DNA of 15,116 nt from JBBKXP01 sp038251315 (GTDB taxonomy: Bacteria > Pseudomonadota > Alphaproteobacteria > Rhodobacterales > Rhodobacteraceae), in NCBI GenBank assembly GCA_038251315.1, contig JBBSBK010000094.1:1-15116 (forward strand). Direction: 5' to 3'. This document shows, in pieces, positions 8,157 to 14,089 of this stretch. Both the position numbers and the translations under genes were made by a program. Under the pieces are notes generated by a model. The model ran no database searches and had not been told where the DNA came from. It worked only from the letters and a program-made list of their open reading frames with translations. Each line of letters begins with the position of its first letter. Within the stretch, counting starts at the first letter, position 1.

Positions 8157-9086
8157 TCAGTGGGTCGCGACTGCGGCGGAATCGTCGCCCATGCTGTCGC
8201 GGTCAAGGTAGCGACCCTCGGATACCTCGCCCTCCTTGCGTTCAAGGTAGGAGCGGTAGAAAAACGCGACCGCCTGCAGCAGGACCAGAAAAACGTAGGA
8301 CAGCAGCAGAACCTTGAACAGGAAATAGGCGTTGAAACCGTTCGGCGAAAACCCGATGGTTTCGACGTTCCAGCGCAGGGCGACGGATTTTTGCAGCAAC
8401 TGATCAAGCGTGTTGGAGGCTGACGGATTGGGCACGACAAGATTGCGCCAAAGAAAGAACCAGCCAAACAGCCACACCACGATCGAGGTCGGCATCATGA
8501 ACAGAAGCGACCCGACCATGTCGATCATGCGCTTGGTGCGGTAATTGACGCGCGCATAGATCAGATCGACCCGCACGTGGCCACCCTGCACAAAGGTCCA
8601 TGTGACGCAGAGGCAGACGATCATCGCGTTGTAGAACTTGAGGCTTTCCGACCACCAAGACACGTCGAAGGTGAAGGCCATGCCGAACCCGAAAGTGATT
8701 TCGCTGACCGCGAACACCCGCTGCAGAAAGATGATGAGGATCTGGATGATGACCATTAGCAACCCGGCCCAGGCAAAGGTACGCCCGACCGTGTTGGCGA
8801 TCGTTTCCAGCCCGCGCACCACCGCCCACATGACCCGGTTGTTCAGGAATCCGACCAGGGAAAGTATCAGGAATCCGACCAGGACGACGAAGAAGAATTC
8901 AGAGGACGCACCGTAGTAGATGAACCGCACCAGCGATTGCTTGTCCTCGGGCGTTCCGGTCCAGACCACCCAATCCAGCCAGATGAACGGGTGCGAGAGT
9001 GCATAAAAGAAGTTGTAGAAGGCTTCGATCAGGTTCGCGAAAAACCAGCCAAGGGGGTTGCCCCCCCAACTTTCAACCAGGCTCAT
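8157..9086 (-). CDS. TRAP transporter small permease (DctQ type, enlarged)
   Basis: This is the small membrane subunit that pairs with the large permease encoded just downstream. The DctQ core is at about residues 100-280, with four hydrophobic segments and the family signature GGHVRVDLIYARVNYRTKRMID at 168-189. The protein has 309 residues where 160-200 is usual. The surplus is an N-terminal region of about 100 residues, aromatic-rich and with its own hydrophobic segment near 63-81, plus a loop at 215-250. It ends in a charged cytoplasmic-looking tail. GGAGCAAGG precedes the ATG at a good distance. The gene contains a 16-bp direct repeat that encodes a doubled LVGFL in the extra segment. The order binding protein, small permease, large permease is the usual TRAP operon layout. 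Confidence 0.92.
   Translation of the reverse strand: MSLVESWGGNPLGWFFANLIEAFYNFFYALSHPFIWLDWVVWTGTPEDKQSLVRFIYYGASSEFFFVVLVGFLILSLVGFLNNRVMWAVVRGLETIANTVGRTFAWAGLLMVIIQILIIFLQRVFAVSEITFGFGMAFTFDVSWWSESLKFYNAMIVCLCVTWTFVQGGHVRVDLIYARVNYRTKRMIDMVGSLLFMMPTSIVVWLFGWFFLWRNLVVPNPSASNTLDQLLQKSVALRWNVETIGFSPNGFNAYFLFKVLLLSYVFLVLLQAVAFFYRSYLERKEGEVSEGRYLDRDSMGDDSAAVATH
8844..8883. repeat. 16-bp direct repeat inside the small TRAP permease gene
   Basis: CAGGAATCCGACCAGG occurs exactly at 8844-8859 and 8868-8883, a period of 24 bp, or eight codons. In the protein it gives LVGFL at 69-73 and again at 77-81, inside the first predicted membrane segment. This looks like a small in-frame tandem duplication. 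Confidence 0.8.
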
Positions 9087-9136
9087 GGCCTTGCTCCCAT
9101 GTCGGACGTTGCCGCACGCCTGTTTCGGCGCGTGTC

Positions 9137-9165
9137 GTCAGGGGCGCATTTGTGGCGCCCCTGAC
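9137..9165 (-). promoter_or_regulatory. Stem-loop between TRAP binding-protein and permease genes
   Basis: A perfect 11-bp stem, GTCAGGGGCGC (9137-9147) with GCGCCCCTGAC (9155-9165), encloses a 7-base loop. It begins 18 bases after the binding-protein stop, and no T run follows on the minus strand. Similar hairpins after binding-protein genes of transport operons are known to protect the upstream message or partly stop transcription, giving more binding protein than permease. That role is inferred here from position. Confidence 0.65.
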
Positions 9166-9183
9166 AGTCTTTCAGATCAGTCC

Positions 9184-10266
9184 TTAGCCCAGAACGCGGT
9201 CACGCTGGGCGCGATAGACGCCTTCGGATTTGGTAATCCAGCTTGACGACGACATGAGCGATTCGTTGGCGCTGGCACGGATCCGGTCATACAGATCTTC
9301 GCCGGCATAGCCGTCCATCGTCTCTTTGGAGGCGACACCGAAGGCATCCCAGACGGTATCGGGGAACTCCAGCACCTTGACGCCACCCGCTTGCAGCCGG
9401 GTCAAGGCCGCCGCGTTGTTGGACAGGAACTGGGCCAGGTTGTCCTGGTGACCGTTACCGGCGGCAATTTCGCAGATCTTCTGCTGTGCCGGGGTAAAGC
9501 TGTCGAACACGTCGCGGTTGAAGGCCAGCGACAGACCCGCGCCCGGCTCGTGGAAACCGGCGGTGTAGTAGAACTTGGTGATTTCCTGGAAACCGGCCTT
9601 TTCGTCAGCCCAGGGGCCGATCCATTCGGTCCCGTCGATGGCACCGCTGGACAGCGCCTGATAGACTTCGGCACCCGGAAGGTTCTGGACGCTTGCGCCC
9701 ATCTTGCCCAGCGCCTCGCCGCCAAGACCGGGCATCCGGAACTTGAGACCCTGGAAGTCTTCCGGCCCGGTGATCTCGTTCTTGAACCAGCCGCCCGACT
9801 GCGCGCCGGTGTTGCCGCCAAGGAACGATTTCAGACCGAAGATCTGACCGAGCTCGTCATGGAACTGCATTCCGCCGTCGTAGTAATACCAGTTCGCAAG
9901 TTCCTGCGCGGTCATCCCGAACGGAACCGAGGTAAAGAACGCATAGCCCGGATGCTGGCCGACAAAGTAGTAGTCAGCGCCGTGGTACATGTCGGCCTGA
10001 CCCGAGGTCACGGCGTCGAACACCTCGAACGCGCCGACCAGTTCGCCTGCCGCCTTGAGGTCGACGGTCAATTGCCCGTCGGTCATTGCAGTGATGATGT
10101 CGGCAGCGCGCTGCGCGCTGTCATGCACCCCGGCAAGGCCGCGGCCCCAGGTTGTGACCAGCGTCAGCGTGCGGTTGCCTTGTGCGTAGACCGGTGCGGC
10201 CAGTGCGGTTGCGGCGGCGGCGGTGCCGCCGAGTGCGGAAGTGCGCAGAAAAGAACGACGATCCAT
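9184..10266 (-). CDS. TRAP substrate-binding protein, TakP-like, Tat-exported
   Basis: This is the periplasmic solute receptor of the TRAP system, 360 residues long. It begins with a twin-arginine signal (DRRSFLRTS, then a short Ala-rich core and VYA before Gln29), so it is probably exported folded. It resembles TakP of Rhodobacter sphaeroides, which binds 2-oxo acids such as pyruvate through a cation. Matching motifs are AGELVGAFEVFDAV, GGNTGAQSGGWF (Gln156), GLKFRMPG (Arg177), GTEWIGPW (Glu214, Trp215) and Glu240. By recall, these correspond to the cation ligands and the carboxylate-binding arginine of TakP. A 2-oxo or 2-hydroxy acid is therefore the likely substrate, but it is not proven. 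The ATG at 10266 is chosen over 10302 because GGGAGGA ends about seven bases upstream and the Tat motif starts right after it. Confidence 0.9.
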   Translation of the reverse strand: MDRRSFLRTSALGGTAAAATALAAPVYAQGNRTLTLVTTWGRGLAGVHDSAQRAADIITAMTDGQLTVDLKAAGELVGAFEVFDAVTSGQADMYHGADYYFVGQHPGYAFFTSVPFGMTAQELANWYYYDGGMQFHDELGQIFGLKSFLGGNTGAQSGGWFKNEITGPEDFQGLKFRMPGLGGEALGKMGASVQNLPGAEVYQALSSGAIDGTEWIGPWADEKAGFQEITKFYYTAGFHEPGAGLSLAFNRDVFDSFTPAQQKICEIAAGNGHQDNLAQFLSNNAAALTRLQAGGVKVLEFPDTVWDAFGVASKETMDGYAGEDLYDRIRASANESLMSSSSWITKSEGVYRAQRDRVLG

Positions 10267-10536
10267 ATGGTTTCCTCCCTTGGAATTATTATGTCGGCCC
10301 ATTCCCGGCGCCGACTGATCATTTCGCGTGGGGGCACACTAACGTCAGTTCACCAGATTGAAATACCGACAAATGCGTAAAGCGGCGAAGATTTCCCCGG
10401 ATCGGTCCGAAAAATTGACTGATTCCGGTGCGAACATTGGCCACGGGCACCCCCAGCGCAGCTTTCAGCTTTGGACCGGCTAAAAACCTGATGCGTGGCG
10501 AATCGACATGCTGCGCCACAAAAACAGGGACCTCTT

Positions 10537-10555
10537 TGACGAAAATAATGCGTCA
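10537..10555. repeat. Inverted repeat TGACG-N9-CGTCA
   Basis: Five-base perfect arms flank an A/T-rich 9-bp spacer (AAAATAATG) roughly midway between the two divergent genes. The dyad with an A/T-rich centre resembles a regulator site, but arms this short also arise by chance. Confidence 0.25.
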
Positions 10556-10661
10556 TCGGTCCACCCCATCGATCCGTCACCGGCGCGAAATCTGGATGAG
10601 CGATGGTCGCAAGGGCGGAAACAATCGTCGGGTTTAGTGTAATCTTGTACCAGAAAGTGGT

Positions 10662-10681
10662 CATAGACACACGAATCTATG
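10662..10681. repeat. Inverted repeat CATAGA-N8-TCTATG upstream of the DUF535 gene
   Basis: Perfect 6-bp arms, centred about 98 bp upstream of the GTG start of the DUF535 gene, lie in an A/T-richer patch. The length and spacing suit a dimeric regulator such as a LysR- or MarR-type protein. No regulator gene is in the window. Confidence 0.3.
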
Positions 10682-10769
10682 GCAAGTGCGCGATATCGGT
10701 TAGAGTCTCTCAGGCGGATGGCGGGGCAACTGCCAATATTCAGCATGACAGACCAACAAGGACGACCCC

Positions 10770-11798
10770 GTGCTGCACACAACGACTGCCGACAAGACCG
10801 CCGATTTTGCTCCGCTGGCCAACAGACGATCGATAGGCCGGTCTGACTTCGGCCTTATGTCCGCATTGCGGGAAGATGTTCGCAAATACACCCCCCAGGT
10901 CGCCCTGCTGCGGCTCTTTCGCAAATCCCGCATCGCCCTTTTCGGTCGGGCTTGGCACGAACTGGCCGTTCTCGCTCCGTTTTGCCGGCATGTCACCGCG
11001 ATTGACCCAGCGGACCCGTTGTTCTTTTTGTCGCATCGCACCTACCTTGCGCGCGGCCTCAACCCGCGCAAACGGCTGCTCGCCGCCCTCGCCCACTACC
11101 GGCACGAGGCGACGGCGTTCAACCATGACTATGTCGCACAAGTCTACGAGCAGGACGGCCTGCCACTCTGGTGCGAAACCCGAAACAGCGTCGCCTATGC
11201 CATCCGCCTGACACCCGGCAACGACGTCGCCCATGAAGGCGGGTTAAGCATCGTGATGACCGTCGATCAGGTCAGGGTCTGCGTATTGTCGTTCTCGATC
11301 GTGCCGGCTGGTCTGTTGATCCGCCGTGCGGCGTTGCGAGGGGCCGGACTGACGCCTCGTTCACCGCTGATCTTTGTCACCCGCAAGCACCTCAGCCGTG
11401 ATCGCAGCTATCAAGGCGCGTTCCACAGGGCGTTCGCTCGAACGACCCCGGCGCATCTGTGCATGGGTGCGCTGGCGGGACTGGCGCAGGCCGAAGGGAT
11501 CGGCCACGCGCTGGGGATCCATCCCGGCAATCATCCGGCCTTTGCGCCGAAACTTGCCGCACCGTTCAGCGCCGCCTACGCGGACTTCTGGAAAAGCTTT
11601 GGCGGACGCATGGTGTCGCGGTTCGGCTATCTGATTGCGCTGCCCCTTCAACAACCACCGCTTGACAACATGGACCGTCAGAAACGCGCCAGCGCCCGTC
11701 ATCGCCGGGCCTATATGTCCGCTGTAAGTCATTGTGCGCAGGCCGCGATCCTGCCTTGCGTGATTGAGCCGGGCAGTGCTGCAAGGATTGCGGACTGA
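10770..11798 (+). CDS. VirK/YbjX family protein (DUF535)
   Basis: This protein of 342 residues belongs to the DUF535 family. Recognisable parts in order are a helical N-terminus, HRTYLARGLNPRKRLLAALAHY at about 89-110, a central beta-rich part (EGGLSIVMTVDQVRVCVLSFSIV near 156-178), AHLCMGALAGLAQAEGIGHALGI at 228-250, and FSAAYADFWKSFGGR at 266-280. There is no signal peptide or clear membrane helix. In enterobacteria VirK and YbjX have been linked to surface-protein localisation and resistance to antimicrobial peptides, and the biochemical activity is unknown. The start is a GTG, supported by AAGGA at 10758-10762, seven bases ahead. The nearby ATG at 10745 is out of frame. The gene stands alone, after the TRAP promoter region and before the ilv leader. 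Confidence 0.85.
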   Translation: MLHTTTADKTADFAPLANRRSIGRSDFGLMSALREDVRKYTPQVALLRLFRKSRIALFGRAWHELAVLAPFCRHVTAIDPADPLFFLSHRTYLARGLNPRKRLLAALAHYRHEATAFNHDYVAQVYEQDGLPLWCETRNSVAYAIRLTPGNDVAHEGGLSIVMTVDQVRVCVLSFSIVPAGLLIRRAALRGAGLTPRSPLIFVTRKHLSRDRSYQGAFHRAFARTTPAHLCMGALAGLAQAEGIGHALGIHPGNHPAFAPKLAAPFSAAYADFWKSFGGRMVSRFGYLIALPLQQPPLDNMDRQKRASARHRRAYMSAVSHCAQAAILPCVIEPGSAARIAD

Positions 11799-11870
11799 AC
11801 GCGCAACGTGACGATCGAAAGAAAGTTACCGAAACCCGCCGCGAAACGACATTTTATCCCTGACCCTGTG

Positions 11871-11900
11871 TTGACGCTCCCCAAAACCCGTGCATAAGGT
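11871..11900 (+). promoter_or_regulatory. Likely sigma70 promoter of the ilv operon
   Basis: TTGACG at 11871-11876 matches five of six -35 bases. An 18-bp spacer leads to TAAGGT at 11895-11900. Initiation near 11907 would place the leader-peptide ribosome site (AAGGG, 11914-11918) close to the 5' end of the RNA, as expected for an attenuator transcript. Confidence 0.5.
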
Positions 11901-11921
11901 CGGCCACGCAGAGAAGGGCCG

Positions 11922-11969
11922 ATGATGACCAATGTATCGATCGTAGGTGACACGCGCATGGGCCAGTGA
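11922..11969 (+). CDS. Leader peptide of the ilv operon
   Basis: This short frame encodes MMTNVSIVGDTRMGQ and ends in TGA at 11967-11969. AAGGG at 11914-11918 serves it, with better spacing to the second ATG (11925) than the first. Three of its codons are for branched-chain residues in a Val-Ser-Ile-Val run: GTA, ATC and GTA. GTA looks like a rare valine codon in these GC-rich genes, which mostly use GTC and GTG. A ribosome short of charged Val or Ile tRNA would pause there, before the pairing arm at 11954-11962. A ribosome that finishes would cover that arm. The peptide itself need have no function. No family match is claimed. Confidence 0.65.
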   Translation: MMTNVSIVGDTRMGQ

Positions 11970-11996
11970 TGGCTGACCATAAAGGTTCCCATGCGC
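11954..11996 (+). promoter_or_regulatory. Candidate antiterminator stem of the ilv attenuator
   Basis: GCGCATGGG (11954-11962, within the leader peptide) pairs perfectly over nine bases with CCCATGCGC (11988-11996). The enclosed loop can add CC with GG and ATGG with CCAT. The downstream arm takes the first two bases (11995-11996) of the terminator stem, so the two structures compete at the base of the terminator. Confidence 0.55.
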
Positions 11997-12020
11997 CCCC
12001 GAACTCCGGGGGCTTTTTTT
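11995..12020 (+). terminator. Intrinsic terminator/attenuator upstream of ilvI
   Basis: GCCCCCG (11995-12001) pairs with CGGGGGC (12007-12013) around the loop AACTC and is followed at once by seven T residues (12014-12020). This is a textbook Rho-independent terminator, yet it lies 30 bp before the ilvI start and after the likely promoter. It could only allow ilv expression if bypassed. Confidence 0.85.
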
Positions 12021-12049
12021 ATGCCAGACAGACACGAAGGACAGACAGG

Positions 12050-13801
12050 ATGACACAGCAGATGACCGGCGCACAGATGGTGGTTGCAGCGTTGCGCGAA
12101 CAGGGCGTCGATACGATTTTCGGCTATCCGGGCGGTGCCGTCCTGCCGATCTATGACGAGATTTTTCAGCAGAACGAGATCAAGCACGTGCTGGTGCGCC
12201 ACGAACAGGGCGCCGTACACGCCGCCGAAGGCTATGCGCGATCGACCGGCAAGGTCGGCGTGGCGCTGGTCACATCCGGCCCCGGTGCGACCAATGCTGT
12301 CACCGGGCTGACCGACGCGCTGATGGATTCGATCCCGATCCTTGTGCTGACCGGACAGGTCCCGACATTCATGATCGGTTTGGATGCCTTTCAGGAGGCT
12401 GACACCGTCGGCATCACCCGCCCCTGCACCAAACACAACTGGCTGGTCAAAGAGACCGACAAACTGTCGGGCATCATCCACGAGGCGTTTCACGTCGCCA
12501 CCTCGGGCCGCCCCGGTCCGGTGCTGATCGATATTCCCAAAGACGTGCAATTCGCCACCGGCACTTATACAAAAAAGGCCAAGCGCAAAAGCTACTACGC
12601 GCCGCAGGTCAAGGGTGACATCAACGCGATCACCGATCTGGTCAAGCTGATGGAAAAGGCCAAAAAGCCACTGTTCTATACCGGCGGCGGCGTCATCAAT
12701 TCCGGTCCCGCCGCCAGCCAGTTGCTGCGCGAACTGGTGGGGGCCACGGATTTTCCGATCACGTCGACGCTAATGGGGCTGGGGTGCTATCCGGCGTCAG
12801 GCAAGAACTGGCTGGGCATGCTTGGCATGCACGGACTGTACGAGGCCAATCTGGCGATGCACGACTGTGACCTGATGATCAACGTCGGCGCACGGTTCGA
12901 CGACCGGATCACCGGTCGGCTGGATGCGTTTTCGCCGGGGTCCAAAAAGGCCCACATCGACATCGACGCCTCATCAATCAACAAGGTGATCCGGGTCGAT
13001 ATTCCGATCCTTGGCGATGTGGCGCATGTGCTCGAAGACCTGCTCAAGGTCTGGAAATCGCGCGGCCGCGTCACCGACAAGGACGGCGTGGCGAAATGGT
13101 GGAAACAGATCGACACATGGCGGGCGATCAACTGCCTTGATTACGCCAATTCGACCAAAGTCATCAAACCGCAACACGCCATTCAACGGCTCGAGGCGCT
13201 GACCAAAGGCCACGACCGCTATATCTGCACCGAAGTCGGGCAGCATCAGATGTGGGCGGCGCAATATCTGGGGTTCGAGGATCCGAACCGCTGGATGACC
13301 TCTGGCGGGCTGGGGACGATGGGTTATGGTTTCCCGGCGTCCATCGGCGTCCAGATGGCGCACCCCGACGCGCTGGTCATCAATGTGGCCGGCGAGGCAT
13401 CTTGGCTGATGAACATGCAGGAAATGGGCACCGCGATCCAATACCGCCTGCCGGTCAAGCAGTTCATCCTCAACAACGAACGTCTTGGCATGGTGCGCCA
13501 GTGGCAGGAATTGCTGCATGGCGAACGGTATTCGCAATCGTGGTCCGAAGCCCTGCCCGATTTCGTCAAACTGGCCGAGGCGTTCGGCGCCAAGGGCATC
13601 CGCTGTTCCGACCCCGCCGATCTGGACGAGGCGATCAGGGAAATGCTGGCCTACAACGGCCCGGTGATTTTCGATTGTCTGGTAGAAAAGCACGAAAACT
13701 GCTTTCCGATGATACCATCCGGCAAGCCGCACAACGAAATGCTGATGGGCAACGCCAGCACCAAAGACGCGATCAACGCGGGCGGGGCGGTGATGGTGTG
13801 A
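12050..13801 (+). CDS. ilvI: Acetolactate synthase large (catalytic) subunit
   Basis: This thiamine-diphosphate enzyme joins two pyruvates, or pyruvate and 2-oxobutyrate, in the first shared step of valine, leucine and isoleucine synthesis. It has 583 residues. Motifs: GYPGGAVLPIYD near 25, HEQGAVHAAEGYAR with the cofactor-activating Glu52, SGPGATNAVTGL, GQVPTFMIG (Pro105), GARFDDRITG at 280-289, and RQWQ with Trp485. The C-terminal cofactor motif, usually GDGS then NN, reads GEAS (448-451) with Asn475-Asn476, so glutamate replaces the metal-binding aspartate with correct spacing to the asparagines. The start at 12050 follows AAGGA at 12037. An in-frame extension to 11966 would translate the terminator and is rejected. 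ilvB would be an equally valid name. Confidence 0.96.
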   Translation: MTQQMTGAQMVVAALREQGVDTIFGYPGGAVLPIYDEIFQQNEIKHVLVRHEQGAVHAAEGYARSTGKVGVALVTSGPGATNAVTGLTDALMDSIPILVLTGQVPTFMIGLDAFQEADTVGITRPCTKHNWLVKETDKLSGIIHEAFHVATSGRPGPVLIDIPKDVQFATGTYTKKAKRKSYYAPQVKGDINAITDLVKLMEKAKKPLFYTGGGVINSGPAASQLLRELVGATDFPITSTLMGLGCYPASGKNWLGMLGMHGLYEANLAMHDCDLMINVGARFDDRITGRLDAFSPGSKKAHIDIDASSINKVIRVDIPILGDVAHVLEDLLKVWKSRGRVTDKDGVAKWWKQIDTWRAINCLDYANSTKVIKPQHAIQRLEALTKGHDRYICTEVGQHQMWAAQYLGFEDPNRWMTSGGLGTMGYGFPASIGVQMAHPDALVINVAGEASWLMNMQEMGTAIQYRLPVKQFILNNERLGMVRQWQELLHGERYSQSWSEALPDFVKLAEAFGAKGIRCSDPADLDEAIREMLAYNGPVIFDCLVEKHENCFPMIPSGKPHNEMLMGNASTKDAINAGGAVMV

Positions 13802-14079
13802 TACGGATCATGGCATACGGCGCCGCACTGCTGCTTCTGGCGGCCTGTGCCGGCCCCGGCGGGGCTGGAGCGCAAAAGGTCGAGGTGGCCGACGATACCT
13901 TTTACATCCGCGTCAACGGCAGCACGGTCGTCGTCCACAACTTTGCCACCGGGGTGATGAACCAGACCCGGCTTGAGGCCCATGCCCGTCAGGCCATCGC
14001 CCAGGTCTCGCCCTGCGCCCTTACCGATTTTCGTCAGGAACCCGGGGTGAATACCTACACCGGCACCCTGACCTGCTGA
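13798..14079 (+). CDS. Small predicted lipoprotein between ilvI and ilvH
   Basis: This 93-residue protein begins MIRIMAYGAALLLLAAC, a lipoprotein signal with a short basic start, a hydrophobic core and the lipobox LAAC at 14-17. Mature protein would begin at Cys17, anchored to a membrane on the periplasmic side. After a Gly/Ala linker comes a small beta-rich domain (DDTFYIRVNGSTVVVHN) and then ARQAIAQVSPC, with Cys73 and a C-terminal Cys93 that could form a disulfide. The GTG start overlaps the ilvI stop as GTGA, suggesting translational coupling. The ATG at 13810 is possible but would lose the arginine. The gene ends ten bases before ilvH. No family is recognised. A secreted lipoprotein has no obvious job in amino acid synthesis, so its role is open. 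Confidence 0.78.
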   Translation: MIRIMAYGAALLLLAACAGPGGAGAQKVEVADDTFYIRVNGSTVVVHNFATGVMNQTRLEAHARQAIAQVSPCALTDFRQEPGVNTYTGTLTC

Positions 14080-14089
14080 AGGAACCACC

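Larger units (their letters stand above)
10267..10769. other. Divergent intergenic region, TRAP operon to DUF535 gene
   Basis: These 503 bp hold no gene I can support. Short frames on either strand show no ribosome sites or protein-like composition. The sequence is richer in A and T than its surroundings near 10360-10440 and 10620-10740. It must carry the leftward TRAP promoter and the rightward promoter for the DUF535 gene, but neither is clear by eye. Short perfect inverted repeats are present: CATAGA-N8-TCTATG at 10662-10681, TGACG-N9-CGTCA at 10537-10555, and GTCGGC with GCCGAC in the leader of the binding-protein gene near 10293-10315. Confidence 0.6.
11799..12049 (+). promoter_or_regulatory. 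ilvI leader region with a predicted transcription attenuator
   Basis: Read left to right, this stretch holds about 70 bases without visible features, a promoter (11871-11900), a leader peptide (11922-11969), an upstream pairing arm inside that peptide (11954-11962), its partner (11988-11996), an intrinsic terminator (11995-12020), and the ilvI ribosome site AAGGA at 12037-12041. The order is that of a ribosome-mediated attenuator of a branched-chain amino acid operon. The parts are seen directly. The regulatory behaviour is inferred. Confidence 0.7.

Noticed and set aside
9391..10380. 329-residue rightward open frame opposite the TakP-like gene
   Set aside because: It runs antisense to a well-supported binding protein, has no recognisable domain, and crosses the binding protein's start and ribosome site.
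10350..10670. 106-residue leftward frame in the intergenic region
   Set aside because: No ribosome site, no domain-like pattern, and unusual residue use. Probably a random open frame.
11966..12049. Extended N-terminus for the acetolactate synthase from GTG 11966
   Set aside because: It is in frame only by chance. It would overlap the leader peptide stop and translate through the terminator and T tract, and a good ribosome site supports the ATG at 12050.
11729..12550. 273-residue leftward frame across the ilv leader
   Set aside because: It runs against the promoter, the terminator and the start of ilvI, and shows no family features.
13252..13797. Long upstream extension of the lipoprotein frame
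   Set aside because: This part overlaps the acetolactate synthase C-terminus in another frame. The lipoprotein signal begins only at 13798.
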